From Flavobacterium ardleyense (GTDB taxonomy: Bacteria > Bacteroidota > Bacteroidia > Flavobacteriales > Flavobacteriaceae), in the NCBI RefSeq assembly GCF_033547075.1, contig NZ_CP137891.1, forward strand, positions 992,001 to 1,056,000: 64,000 nt of DNA. The letters run 5' to 3'. Of this stretch, positions 35,931 to 44,276 are shown in pieces (within the stretch, counting starts at the first letter, position 1; each line of letters begins with the position of its first letter). The notes beneath the pieces were generated by a model. That model did not search any database, had not been told where the DNA came from, and saw only the letters and a program-made list of their open reading frames with translations. A program made the translations under genes and the position numbers.

Positions 35931-38624
35931 ATGAAAAACAAATTACTTTTAACGTGTATAGCTTTGTTAACCTTCTTTGCAGGGTTCGCGCAACAGCTTT
36001 GGCGCCCCACAACACAACAGCGTCTGCAAGGAATGGAAAAAATGGAAAGATCTTCAATGGTTTATACAACCACTTTTTTTAATTTGAATTTGGAACAGAT
36101 GAAACAAAAACTTCAAGTTGCTCCAGCCCGAAATTCTGGAATTACTTCCAATGTTATCATTGACTTTCCAGATGCCAACGGAAAATTGAAGCAATTTAAA
36201 ATTTACGAGGCATCAGTAATGCACCCTATACTTGCGGCAAAGTATAGTGATTTGCAGACATATGTAGGACAAGGAATAACAAATCCTAACGAGGTTATCC
36301 GGATTTCTACCACTTTATTTGGTTTTCATGCAATGACTTTTACAGATCAAGGGATTGAATATATTGATCCATATACCAAAGATTTGCAAAGTTATATTGT
36401 GTACAGAAAGCAGGATGTAAGCTCTAATATTACCAGAGAATGTCTTGTAGAAAACACTCTATCAGAAGCAGAAATGATTACTATCGCAGATAATAACAAA
36501 ATAAGTGATAGTAAATTTAGAACTTATCGTCTAGCTATGGCATGTACCATCGAGTACGCGGCATTTCACGTCAATGCTGCGGGAGTCAATGCAGGTACAT
36601 TGCAACAAAAAAAAGCAGCTGTACTCTCTGCAATGGTCGTGTCGATGGAACGTATTAATGGTGTATATGAGCGTGAATTGTCTCTGGAAATGCAACTTGT
36701 TCCAAACAATGACGAAATAATATTTATTACTTCTGATAACTTTAATAATAACAATGCTCAGGTTTTAATAAACCAAAGTCAAACCGTTATTGATGGAATT
36801 ATTGGTTCTGCAAATTACGACATCGGACACACTGTAAGCACAGGCGGCGGCGGATTGGCTCAAAAGCCGAGTGTTTGTACAACGTCAAAAGCAAGAGGGA
36901 TTACTGGATCATCTGCGCCGGTAGGAGATCCATTTGATATAGATTATGTTGCGCATGAAATGGGACATCAATTTGGTGCTGATCACACTTTTAATGGTAT
37001 TGGTGGATCGTGCTCTTCAGGTACTAGATCGCCAGGATTTGCAGTGGAGCCAGGTAGTGGAAGTACCATCATGGCATATGCAGGAATTTGCGCCCCAGTG
37101 AATGTTCAAAATAATAGTGACGCCTATTTTCATGCAGTTAGTTTAACGCAAATGGTTAATCACATCAATAATGGTGGAAACTGTGCAGCAGAAATTTCTA
37201 ATGGCAATTTACCGCCAGTAGTAAATGCAGGAGCTAATTACACAATTCCAAACGGAACTGCTTTCGTGCTGAAAGGTACCGCAAGCGATACCAACAATGC
37301 TACTCTTACGTACGCTTGGGAGCAAACTAATAATAATATTTCAACTCAACCACCAGTTTCTACAGCTACCGGCGGCCCTAATTTTAGATCTATCGCCCCT
37401 TCGCTTTCTGGAAATAGATACATGCCGCGTATGCAAGATGTCTTGGCTAATAATTTATCTCCTGTATGGGAAGTAGTTCCTACAGTGGCTAGAACAATGA
37501 ATTTTGCATTGACGGTACGAGATAACGAAGCGCAAAATGGAGGGCAAACTGCTCGTGATAACATGAGTGTAATATTTTCGGCAGTTGGACCTTTTAAAGT
37601 TACTTCTCACAATACTGCGCAACTGGTATTGCCTTCCAACTCAGCACAGACGATTACTTGGGATGTTGCTGGAACAACAGAAAACAACATTAATACAAGT
37701 ATGGTAAACATTTTACTATCTACAGATAACGGAGAAACATTTACGACAATTTTGGCCGAAAACACTCCGAATGATGGGTCGGAATCTGTAACTCTTCCAA
37801 ATATTACTGCTCCAAATTGCAGGATTATGGTGCAAGCTGTAGGGAATATCTACTATGCGTTAAATGAAAGCAATATTGCAATTGGCCCATATACGTACGA
37901 ACAAGTTGATATATGTAATGACTATGTAGTAGAAGGACCTATATTAGTTGAAGAAAATGATGTTTCATATTCAGGCTTTGTAATTAATGTGCCAGATAGC
38001 TTCATTATATCAGATGTAAATATTAATCCGGTATTTACGCATCCTAATGTTGGAGAATTATATTTCGGAATTAGACCAGCAGCTCAAACTAGTGGGTTGA
38101 TAAGAATGGCATCTGGTTCATGTGCCGGAAATGCTAATATGGATTTTGTGTTTGATAGTCAAGGTCAAAATATTGATTGTTCTAATACAACTAGTGGAGC
38201 TCCAACAAAACCTCAAGACACCTTTAACGTAATGAATGGGCAACAGGCTAATGGCGATTGGCTTTTCTTTATGACCGACGTTATGATTGATGGTGATGCT
38301 GGAACTTTAGATCAAGTAACTTTAACTTTATGTTCGACTACCACAGCGCCTGTATTAAAAACTGAAGACTTTGGATTGAATAATTTCACGATTTATCCAA
38401 ATCCAAATTCAGGAGCGTTTACTGTATCATTGAATTCTGATAGTGGCGAATTAGTTTCTGTTAATGTGCACGATATCCAAGGTAGACAGATTTTAACCAA
38501 GCAGATTGCTAATACAGGAAATGTCAGCGAAGTTATCACATTGCCTAACGTTCAAGCCGGAATTTACCTTGTAACAGTTCAGGATGGAAATAAAAAAGAA
38601 GTGAAAAGAGTTATTGTTCAATAA
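35931..38624 (+). CDS. secreted reprolysin-like metalloprotease with P domain and T9SS signal
   Basis: An 897-residue protein with a signal peptide ending GFAQ. A propeptide of about 180 residues precedes the reprolysin-like catalytic domain, which has the zinc motif HEMGHQFGADH and a downstream Met-turn (STIMAYAGIC). Beta-sandwich domains follow (NAGANYTIPNGTAF ...). At about residues 665-800 there is a proprotein-convertase P domain (GDWLFFMTDVMIDGDAGTL). The last about 75 residues are a T9SS sorting domain (FTIYPNPNSGAFTV ... GIYLVTV). The gene is divergent from the M43 protease with about 180 bp between starts, so they may be coregulated. Confidence 0.93.
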   Translation: MKNKLLLTCIALLTFFAGFAQQLWRPTTQQRLQGMEKMERSSMVYTTTFFNLNLEQMKQKLQVAPARNSGITSNVIIDFPDANGKLKQFKIYEASVMHPILAAKYSDLQTYVGQGITNPNEVIRISTTLFGFHAMTFTDQGIEYIDPYTKDLQSYIVYRKQDVSSNITRECLVENTLSEAEMITIADNNKISDSKFRTYRLAMACTIEYAAFHVNAAGVNAGTLQQKKAAVLSAMVVSMERINGVYERELSLEMQLVPNNDEIIFITSDNFNNNNAQVLINQSQTVIDGIIGSANYDIGHTVSTGGGGLAQKPSVCTTSKARGITGSSAPVGDPFDIDYVAHEMGHQFGADHTFNGIGGSCSSGTRSPGFAVEPGSGSTIMAYAGICAPVNVQNNSDAYFHAVSLTQMVNHINNGGNCAAEISNGNLPPVVNAGANYTIPNGTAFVLKGTASDTNNATLTYAWEQTNNNISTQPPVSTATGGPNFRSIAPSLSGNRYMPRMQDVLANNLSPVWEVVPTVARTMNFALTVRDNEAQNGGQTARDNMSVIFSAVGPFKVTSHNTAQLVLPSNSAQTITWDVAGTTENNINTSMVNILLSTDNGETFTTILAENTPNDGSESVTLPNITAPNCRIMVQAVGNIYYALNESNIAIGPYTYEQVDICNDYVVEGPILVEENDVSYSGFVINVPDSFIISDVNINPVFTHPNVGELYFGIRPAAQTSGLIRMASGSCAGNANMDFVFDSQGQNIDCSNTTSGAPTKPQDTFNVMNGQQANGDWLFFMTDVMIDGDAGTLDQVTLTLCSTTTAPVLKTEDFGLNNFTIYPNPNSGAFTVSLNSDSGELVSVNVHDIQGRQILTKQIANTGNVSEVITLPNVQAGIYLVTVQDGNKKEVKRVIVQ

Positions 38625-38646
38625 TTCTCAAGTTCTCTAAAATGAG

Positions 38647-38682
38647 AAAAGCGGTATCAATTTTTTGATACCGCTTTTTTTA
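38647..38682 (+). terminator. terminator between convergent genes
   Basis: Perfect 14-bp inverted repeat AAAAGCGGTATCAA / TTGATACCGCTTTT around a TTTT loop, followed by more T. It terminates the reprolysin gene and probably also the opposing lipoprotein gene. Confidence 0.9.
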
Positions 38683-38701
38683 TGTCTTGTAATTTAAATC
38701 T

Positions 38702-39214
38702 CTATTCTACTGTCGCATTAAAACTTGTAATGATTTGAGGAACTCCAGCAACATCAAACTTTAAAGCTACTGCGGTTTTTTTTCCATCTTTAGAAATTGA
38801 TAAATTGTGATCTTTCACCATAAAATAACCGGTGTTTTCGCGGCTGAAAAGGAAACGTCCAAAAAGCATATTCATCTGATTAGGATCTTTTTCTGAGATA
38901 GCTTGAAATTCCGAATCGGTTTCAAAAACAATTTCTTCTCTGTATCCTGCATCTTGAAGCATGGTGTCTTTTACTATTCGGTTGTATTCGTATTTAATGA
39001 CATTACGATTTGGATTGTCGATTATTTTATAATAGAGATTGCCAAATTGGTCCTTCTCTACTAAAATTGATTTGCTTTTAAAAACTTCAACGGTACATTG
39101 TCCATCCTTAGGACAAGTACTTGTAACCGAAACTGAATTTTTCTCTATGACTTTTTGACTTTGGCAAGCAGTCAATAATCCAACTGCAATTAATATAAAA
39201 AGATTTTTTTTCAT
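38702..39214 (-). CDS. hypothetical lipoprotein
   Basis: A 170-residue protein with a lipobox LTAC (Cys17) after MKKNLFILIAVG; the ATG at 39214 is chosen because the longer frame places 19 charged residues before the signal peptide. The mature part has CPKDGQCTVEVFKSKS, then a charged beta-rich domain (YYKIIDNPNRNVIKYEYNR). I do not recognise a named family. It lies 46 bp downstream of pth on the same strand, so may be cotranscribed with it. Function unknown. Confidence 0.7.
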   Translation of the reverse strand: MKKNLFILIAVGLLTACQSQKVIEKNSVSVTSTCPKDGQCTVEVFKSKSILVEKDQFGNLYYKIIDNPNRNVIKYEYNRIVKDTMLQDAGYREEIVFETDSEFQAISEKDPNQMNMLFGRFLFSRENTGYFMVKDHNLSISKDGKKTAVALKFDVAGVPQIITSFNATVE

Positions 39215-39260
39215 TTTGTATAATTTTGAGGATGGAATAAAGGTAAGAGAAATTCTAATT

Positions 39261-39887
39261 CTATTTACCATTAAAAGAAGTCATTGCAATTTCGATACCG
39301 CTCAAGGCGAAAGTTTTTACGATTTCGGCACTTACTTCGTATCGCTCTTTGAGAGCTGTTTTTTCTTCCTCTGACCATTCTCCTAATACGTAGTCTACTT
39401 GTTGTCCTTTTTTAAATGCATCGCTAATTCCGAATCTGAATCGTGGATAGACTGAGCCTCCAAGGGTCTGCTGAATACTTTTGAGTCCATTGTGGCCGCC
39501 ATCGCTACCTTTCGGTTTAATACGGATTGTACCAAACGATAAGTTGAGGTCGTCTGTGATAATCAGTAAATTTTCTAAAGGAATATTTTCTTTCTCCATC
39601 CAATAGGCTACCGCTTTTCCGCTGAGGTTCATAAAAGTGTTAGGCTTCAACAACAATATTTGTCTTCCTTTAACGCTGAATTTTGCAAGAGCACCAAGTC
39701 TGACAGTTTCAAAAGATGTGTTTTCTTGAGATGCAATATAGTCTACGATTTTGAATCCTATATTATGACGTGTATTTACGTAATCGGCACCGATGTTTCC
39801 GAGGCCGACAATTAAAAATTTCTTCATGGGTATTTCTGTAGTTTCCGCTTTAGGTTTTGTCCAAATTTTTGAAAGCCATTGTATCAT
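39261..39887 (-). CDS. pth: peptidyl-tRNA hydrolase
   Basis: A 208-residue Pth that recycles peptidyl-tRNA dropped by ribosomes. The core begins MKKFLIVGLGNIGADY at residue 21; catalytic His41 lies in NTRHNIGF, Asn in KPNTFMNLSG, and Asp in DDLNLSFG; GGHNGLKSI and RFRFGI also match. A 20-residue N-terminal extension (MIQWLSKIW...) resembles that of other flavobacterial Pth proteins, so I keep the ATG at 39887; the alternative start is 39827. The neighbouring genes rplY and prs are in the same direction but 280 bp upstream. Confidence 0.93.
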   Translation of the reverse strand: MIQWLSKIWTKPKAETTEIPMKKFLIVGLGNIGADYVNTRHNIGFKIVDYIASQENTSFETVRLGALAKFSVKGRQILLLKPNTFMNLSGKAVAYWMEKENIPLENLLIITDDLNLSFGTIRIKPKGSDGGHNGLKSIQQTLGGSVYPRFRFGISDAFKKGQQVDYVLGEWSEEEKTALKERYEVSAEIVKTFALSGIEIAMTSFNGK

Positions 39888-40004
39888 AGTTGCAAAAATA
39901 AGCTAATCTTAATAATTGTAGTTTAAATTTATCTGGAAATGGTTCTGGAATCTATTTCGAAATTTAACTGGAGGCGGAGTGTTGCAGCTTATTATTGTTG
40001 ATTA

Positions 40005-40088
40005 AAGGAATAATGTCGTTGCCTAGCCCCGATAGCAGTGGCATCCTCCGGTGAAGCCGGAGATATAACGGATAGCGGGAGGAATCTT
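40005..40088 (+). repeat. dispersed palindromic element, short variant
   Basis: The order TAGCCCCGATAGCAGTGGCATCCT, hairpin (CTCCGG 40046-40051 / CCGGAG 40057-40062, loop TGAAG), AGATATAACGGATAGCGGGA is the same layout, in reverse orientation, as the elements at 53.8, 61.1 and 62.3 kb but with an unrelated short stem. It occupies most of the 284-bp gap between pth and rplY. Confidence 0.7.
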
Positions 40089-40120
40089 GAATTAAAACCA
40101 AAGTGCTCTGCTCCAAAATA

Positions 40121-40151
40121 AAAAAAGCACCAGTAAAATACTGATGCTTTG
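40121..40151 (-). terminator. terminator of the prs-rplY operon
   Basis: Stem AAAGCAcCAGT / ACTGaTGCTTT with one mismatch, a 5-nt loop and an A7 run on the left, 20 bp past the rplY stop. Confidence 0.75.
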
Positions 40152-40171
40152 ATTTATGGAGCTGAAAAATA

Positions 40172-40783
40172 TTATTTTTTCTTTCCTTTTGCAGGAGTTG
40201 CTTTTGCTGCTTTTGCTGCTTCTTGAGCTGCTTTCATAGCCGCACGAGAGATTCTTACTTGTGCAACAACAGTGTTGTCTGGGTGCAGAAGTTTGTAATT
40301 ATCTGACGCTAATTTGGTAACGTAAAGTTTGTTACCCATTTGAAGCTCAGAAATATTTGCTTCTATAACATCTGGAAGATTTTTTGGAAGTGCTTTAACT
40401 TTCAATTTTCGAGTATTCAATGTAAGAATACCACCACCTAATACACCTGGAGAAGTTCCTGTAATTTTTACTGGGATCTCGATAGTTACTTCCTTGTCAT
40501 CAAATAACTGGAAGAAATCTACGTGTAGAATTTGGTCTGAAACAGGATGTACCTGTAAATCTTGCAATACTGCCTCATATTTGTTTTCACCTAAATCAAT
40601 TGCAACTGTATGCGCATTTGGTGTGTAAATCAAATTTCTGAATGCCGCAACCTCTGCTGAGAAGTGCACAGTTTGATTTCCTCCGTATAATACGCAAGGA
40701 ACCAATCCAGCATTACGTAAGGCTTTAGTTGCTACTTTGCCCACGCTTTCTCTTTCTGATCCTTTAATTGTAATCGCTTTCAT
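40172..40783 (-). CDS. rplY: 50S ribosomal protein L25/general stress protein Ctc
   Basis: A 203-residue long-form L25 (Ctc) that binds 5S rRNA. The N-terminal L25 beta-barrel (about residues 1-95) has [27 protein letters not shown]; the C-terminal TL5-type domain contains VPVKITG-like [17 protein letters not shown]. It ends in an Ala/Lys-rich tail ([11 protein letters not shown]). It follows prs by 29 bp on the same strand, the usual prs-rplY pairing, and has its own terminator. Confidence 0.95.
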   Translation of the reverse strand: MKAITIKGSERESVGKVATKALRNAGLVPCVLYGGNQTVHFSAEVAAFRNLIYTPNAHTVAIDLGENKYEAVLQDLQVHPVSDQILHVDFFQLFDDKEVTIEIPVKITGTSPGVLGGGILTLNTRKLKVKALPKNLPDVIEANISELQMGNKLYVTKLASDNYKLLHPDNTVVAQVRISRAAMKAAQEAAKAAKATPAKGKKK

Positions 40784-40812
40784 TGTAAAAAAATATAATA
40801 ATTAATAATATG

Positions 40813-41760
40813 TTACATTAGGAATTTTCCGCTGATAGAATTGTTGTGCTGAACCATTTGCATAACTTCGGCAAATAATGGCGCACAGCTTACTACGCGA
40901 ATTTTTGGTGTTGATTTGCGCAACGGAATTGAATCTGTTACGATCAACTCGGTTAACTTTGAGTTTTCGATTTTCTCGTAAGCATCGCCCGATAATAGGG
41001 GATGTGTACAAATTGCACGAACGCTTAAAGCACCTTTTTCTATCATCAAGTCGGCAGCTTTTGCAAGCGTACCACCTGTATCAATCATATCGTCTACAAG
41101 AATCACGTTGCGACCTTTTACATCTCCGATAAGTTCCATTGTATCGATGATATTGGCAACTTTACGTTGTTTGTAGCAGATTACTACATCTGATTCTAGG
41201 AATTTTGAGTATGCGTAAGCTCTTTTTGAACCTCCCATATCTGGTGAGGCAATTGTTAGATTCTCAAGATTTAGACTCTTTACATAAGGCAAAAAGATTG
41301 TAGACGCAAAAAGATGATCTACTGGTTTCTCAAAGAATCCTTGTATTTGGTCTGCGTGCAGATCCATGGTCATTACACGAGTTGCTCCAGCTGCTTGCAG
41401 CAAATTTGCTACGAGTTTTGCTCCAATTGGCACACGTGGTTTGTCTTTACGATCCTGACGAGCCCAACCAAAATATGGTATTACCGCAGTAATATGTCTG
41501 GCTGATGCACGTTTTGCAGCGTCAATCATTAGGAGTAATTCCATCAAATTGTCTGCATTAGGAAACGTAGAGCATACTATAAAAACACGTAACCCTCGGA
41601 TAGACTCTTCGTAAGAAGGCTGGAATTCACCATCACTATAAACGGAGAAAGTTACTTTACCTAGTGGAATGCCGTATTCTTGGGCAATCTTTTCTGCTAG
41701 ATATACACTTTTCGAACAGGCAAAAATCTTTGCTTCTGGCTCTTGGTGTTGCATTTTCAT
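40813..41760 (-). CDS. prs: ribose-phosphate pyrophosphokinase
   Basis: A 315-residue class-I PRPP synthetase making PRPP from ribose-5-phosphate and ATP for nucleotide, His and Trp synthesis. Seen are AKIFACSKSVYLAEKIA, SDGEFQPSYEESIRG, the PYFGWARQDRKDKPR ATP-binding flexible loop, MDLHADQIQGFF, and the PRPP-binding loop ILVDDMIDTGGTLAKAA. It is the first gene of a prs-rplY operon, divergent from tRNA-Leu. Confidence 0.97.
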   Translation of the reverse strand: MKMQHQEPEAKIFACSKSVYLAEKIAQEYGIPLGKVTFSVYSDGEFQPSYEESIRGLRVFIVCSTFPNADNLMELLLMIDAAKRASARHITAVIPYFGWARQDRKDKPRVPIGAKLVANLLQAAGATRVMTMDLHADQIQGFFEKPVDHLFASTIFLPYVKSLNLENLTIASPDMGGSKRAYAYSKFLESDVVICYKQRKVANIIDTMELIGDVKGRNVILVDDMIDTGGTLAKAADLMIEKGALSVRAICTHPLLSGDAYEKIENSKLTELIVTDSIPLRKSTPKIRVVSCAPLFAEVMQMVQHNNSISGKFLM

Positions 41761-41867
41761 TTAATTTTTTGTTCCGATATGCTTTGCGGTTTGTCTTATT
41801 AAATAAGTTTACGGCTATAAACGTCTCGGGTGTAGTTAGTTGTTGTTGTGTTTTTTGTAACGAGGTG

Positions 41868-41875
41868 CAAATTTA
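41868..41875 (-). promoter_or_regulatory. -7 box of prs-rplY
   Basis: Exact minus-strand TAnnTTTG (TAAATTTG) about 108 nt before the prs ATG; no -33 TTG at normal spacing. Confidence 0.4.
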
Positions 41876-41919
41876 GGGATTATATTGTTGAGGTACGATT
41901 AAATTTTTAGTTTTTTTTG

Positions 41920-41949
41920 TTGATATAGAATAATATTTATTTACATTTG
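41920..41949 (+). promoter_or_regulatory. promoter of tRNA-Leu
   Basis: TTG at 41920-41922, 19-bp spacer, then an exact TAnnTTTG box (TACATTTG, 41942-41949), 76 bp before the tRNA 5' end. Both elements match the Flavobacterium consensus. Confidence 0.7.
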
Positions 41950-42025
41950 CACACTGCTAAGAGGAAATGATGTTTTAGGAGATTTTATAAAAATCTTTTA
42001 GTCATTTATCAACTCTAAAATTTCT

Positions 42026-42105
42026 GCCCGGATGGCGGAATTGGTAGACGCGCTGGTCTCAAACACCAGTAGGAAACTGTGCCGGTTCGATCCCGGCTCC
42101 GGGTA
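42026..42105 (+). tRNA. tRNA-Leu (anticodon CAA)
   Basis: An 80-nt class-II cloverleaf: acceptor GCCCGGA / TCCGGGT (one G-T pair) with discriminator A, D-arm GCGGAATTGGTAGACGC, anticodon stem CTGGT / ACCAG with loop CTCAAAC giving anticodon CAA, an 11-nt variable arm, and T-arm GCCGG-TTCGATC-CCGGC. CCA is not encoded. It has an upstream promoter and a downstream hairpin terminator. Confidence 0.95.
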
Positions 42106-42110
42106 CTGGA

Positions 42111-42142
42111 AAACCTCTTAATTGTAAAATTAAGAGGTTTTT
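42111..42142 (+). terminator. terminator of tRNA-Leu
   Basis: Perfect 13-bp stem AAACCTCTTAATT / AATTAAGAGGTTT with a GTAA loop, then TT, beginning 6 nt after the tRNA. Confidence 0.88.
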
Positions 42143-42165
42143 GCTTTTAATATGGCTTACAGTTT

Positions 42166-42252
42166 ACGGTTTACAGTTAACAGTTTTCTAAGATTGTGTG
42201 ACATTAGAGAAGAGTTGACGGTTTACGATGTACAGTTAACAGTTTTCTCTAA
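42166..42252 (+). repeat. two direct copies of a GTTAAC-containing repeat
   Basis: ACGGTTTACAGTTAACAGTTTTCTAA (about 42166-42191, given in full here as ACGGTTTAC + AGTTAACAGTTTTCT) recurs at 42218-42252 with a 5-bp insertion after ACGGTTTAC. Both lie between tRNA-Leu and the RhuM cassette. Confidence 0.6.
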
Positions 42253-42329
42253 TACTTAAAACTTTATTTATTAGGGTTCTTGAACTGTTGGGAATTTCCT
42301 GACGGTTGAAATTAAGTTATTATTTAGTA

Positions 42330-42366
42330 GGCTAAAAGCTAAAAGCTAAAAGCTGACAGCTAAAAA
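42330..42366 (+). repeat. AGCT-rich microrepeat at the left edge of the RhuM cassette
   Basis: GCTAAAA is repeated three times and then followed by GCTGACAGCTAAAA. A similar stretch in the same orientation occurs at 44188-44226, on the far side of the two-gene cassette. Confidence 0.6.
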
Positions 42367-42367
42367 T

Positions 42368-43375
42368 TCACTCTTTTCCTTGATTCATATCTCTCAACAA
42401 TTTATCAAAGTCCGAAATAATCTTTTGAGTTTTATTAAAAGTATCATATTCGCCTGACGCTTTAGCCACAGCTTGTAAATGGGAGATTTTTCCAAGTCCT
42501 TCTAAAACTTCGTATTCATTAAAGCTCAGAAATTTATTGACGCTTTCGGCTAAAGTTATCATTGTAAAAGTATTCTTGCGTTCTATCAGATTTTCGATAT
42601 AATCAAAATAGCCTGATACGGTGCGCTCCAATTGCTTAATTTCCTTTTCTTCCAAATAATTTTTAGCAATTTCAGTGTCGGATTTCAGAATTCTGCCTTC
42701 TGGCGAATTTTTCCAAGTACTTAATCCCATATTTGGAGATTGACTGTTTGCTTTTTTGTAAATTATCTCTGCTGCTGTATTGCCCGTGATTGCGAAGTGA
42801 AATTTATTCTGAACGGTTGCGTAAAACTTTTTTGTTACCTCCGCTTTCGGATCATAATCGATGCTACATTCCGCAAAAATGTCTGTAATTTGCTGGTATA
42901 TTCTACGTTCACTAGTACGGATAGAGCGAACTCTATCCAGAAGCTCTCGAAAGTAATCTTTGCCGAAAGTAGTTGTTCCTTGCTTTAAGCGCTCGTCATT
43001 CATCACAAAGCCTTTAATGATGTATTCTTTCAAAGTTTGCGTAGCCCAGATTCGGAATTGTACAGCTTTTATTGAATTAACTCTGTATCCTACCGATATT
43101 ATAGCATCGAGATTGTAATGTTTTGTTTTGTAATTTTTACCGTCAGCGGCAGTTGCCGAGAAAACCTCGGTAACTGAATTTTCCTGCAATTCATTGATTT
43201 CAAAAATGTTTTTTAGATGTAATGAAATATTATCTGTAGAACATTCGAAAAGTAATGCCATAAATTTCTGCGATAGCCAAACTGTTTCATCTCGCAATAA
43301 AACGTCAAGTCGAACTACACCATCAGGGGCAGTATATAAAACAAAACTTTTCTCATTTGGAATTAAATCACTCAT
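42368..43375 (-). CDS. RhuM family protein
   Basis: A 335-residue protein of the virulence RhuM family (PF13310 type), recognised from DETVWLSQKFMALLFECS and ISLHLKNIF near the N-terminus, SVGYRVNSIKAVQFRIWATQTLKEYIIKGF in the middle (quoted in pieces: VGYRVNS, QFRIWAT, YIIKGF), and a helical C-terminal half. RhuM proteins are DNA-binding-like and are typical accessory genes in islands, restriction loci and plasmids; molecular function is unproven. The ATG at 43375 is chosen; an in-frame ATG lies 21 bp upstream. It sits in a small cassette beside tRNA-Leu. Confidence 0.85.
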   Translation of the reverse strand: MSDLIPNEKSFVLYTAPDGVVRLDVLLRDETVWLSQKFMALLFECSTDNISLHLKNIFEINELQENSVTEVFSATAADGKNYKTKHYNLDAIISVGYRVNSIKAVQFRIWATQTLKEYIIKGFVMNDERLKQGTTTFGKDYFRELLDRVRSIRTSERRIYQQITDIFAECSIDYDPKAEVTKKFYATVQNKFHFAITGNTAAEIIYKKANSQSPNMGLSTWKNSPEGRILKSDTEIAKNYLEEKEIKQLERTVSGYFDYIENLIERKNTFTMITLAESVNKFLSFNEYEVLEGLGKISHLQAVAKASGEYDTFNKTQKIISDFDKLLRDMNQGKE

Positions 43376-43559
43376 AATAGAAGGTTTAGGATGCAACTTA
43401 ATGCAATTTACTATTTTTAAAGCACTCAGTTAATATTTTTTACAAATCAAATTCGACTTGCGTGAAATGTCTATTTATCAAATGTCGGATCGGAATTACG
43501 CTGTTTTCAAGATGAGAATAACTTTATCTAATTTTGAAGTTTACTTTGTTCAAATATTA

Positions 43560-44117
43560 CTATAATACTCTTTTCTTCTTATCGCCATCGATCTTTATCA
43601 TCAAAAACACAACTGCGCCGAGAGCCGCTCCAATTGATATTATAGAATCTATTCCTGTCAATTGTGCAATGAATATTGAAGGTGTTCCGCCAATTAGTCC
43701 TCCTATTACAGCCCAGCCTACATATTTTAGATTTTTGCTTTTTGTTGATTTTAAATTTTCAGAATTTTCAAGTAGGAAATCAAAATTTGACTCACAAACA
43801 TATTTCTGGTAATTGGCAATAAATGTTTCCCAGAGTTCTTCATCTTTGGTTGTCGGCATTTGGCCCGCTGCATTAATATTAAAAATCGCTTTAACTTCTT
43901 TTCCATTAATGTCAATTTCAATTTCAGATTTCCATTTTAATGGATTAAACGTCCACATATTTGAAGCAATGGACCCACGTTCAAATCGTATCTTTTTCTC
44001 GGTCGAATTGCTGACGATCTGTTTAAAACCGGATTTCGTAAAATATTCGAGTGTCTTTTTATTCAGGTCGAAATCTTCAGAAACTGTGAATTCTAATTTC
44101 TTTAATATTAATGCCAT
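43560..44117 (-). CDS. hypothetical protein with C-terminal membrane segments
   Basis: A 185-residue protein. The first about 125 residues are soluble (MALILKKLEFTVSEDFDLNKK, truncated here; then WTFNPLKWKSEIEIDI and WETFIANYQKYV). Two hydrophobic Gly-rich segments follow at about 129-150 and 155-175, ending in a basic tail (KIDGDKKKRVL). I do not recognise a family. It is upstream of the RhuM gene on the same strand with a 184-bp gap and belongs to the same repeat-flanked accessory cassette. Confidence 0.6.
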   Translation of the reverse strand: MALILKKLEFTVSEDFDLNKKTLEYFTKSGFKQIVSNSTEKKIRFERGSIASNMWTFNPLKWKSEIEIDINGKEVKAIFNINAAGQMPTTKDEELWETFIANYQKYVCESNFDFLLENSENLKSTKSKNLKYVGWAVIGGLIGGTPSIFIAQLTGIDSIISIGAALGAVVFLMIKIDGDKKKRVL

Positions 44118-44187
44118 TTTCTTTGTGTCGTTCTTATTTAATAATTTGGTATCACTAAGACCACATAGCGACTACCCACCAGCCAAG

Positions 44188-44226
44188 AAGCTAAAGCTGA
44201 TAGCTGACAGCTTACAGCTAAAAAAA
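44188..44226 (+). repeat. AGCT-rich microrepeat at the right edge of the RhuM cassette
   Basis: Repeats of AGCTAAAGC, TGATAGC, TGACAGC and TTACAGCTAAAA in the same orientation as the stretch at 42330-42366. Together they bracket the RhuM and membrane protein genes. Confidence 0.6.
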
Positions 44227-44276
44227 AATCCCAACTTCTCAGTCAGGATCTCTTTTAAAATATATATATCGTAGAA

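Noticed and set aside
43813..44274. 153-codon plus-strand ORF in the RhuM cassette
   Set aside because: It is antisense to the better supported 185-residue gene and extends through the AGCT microrepeats; its composition is that of a shadow frame.
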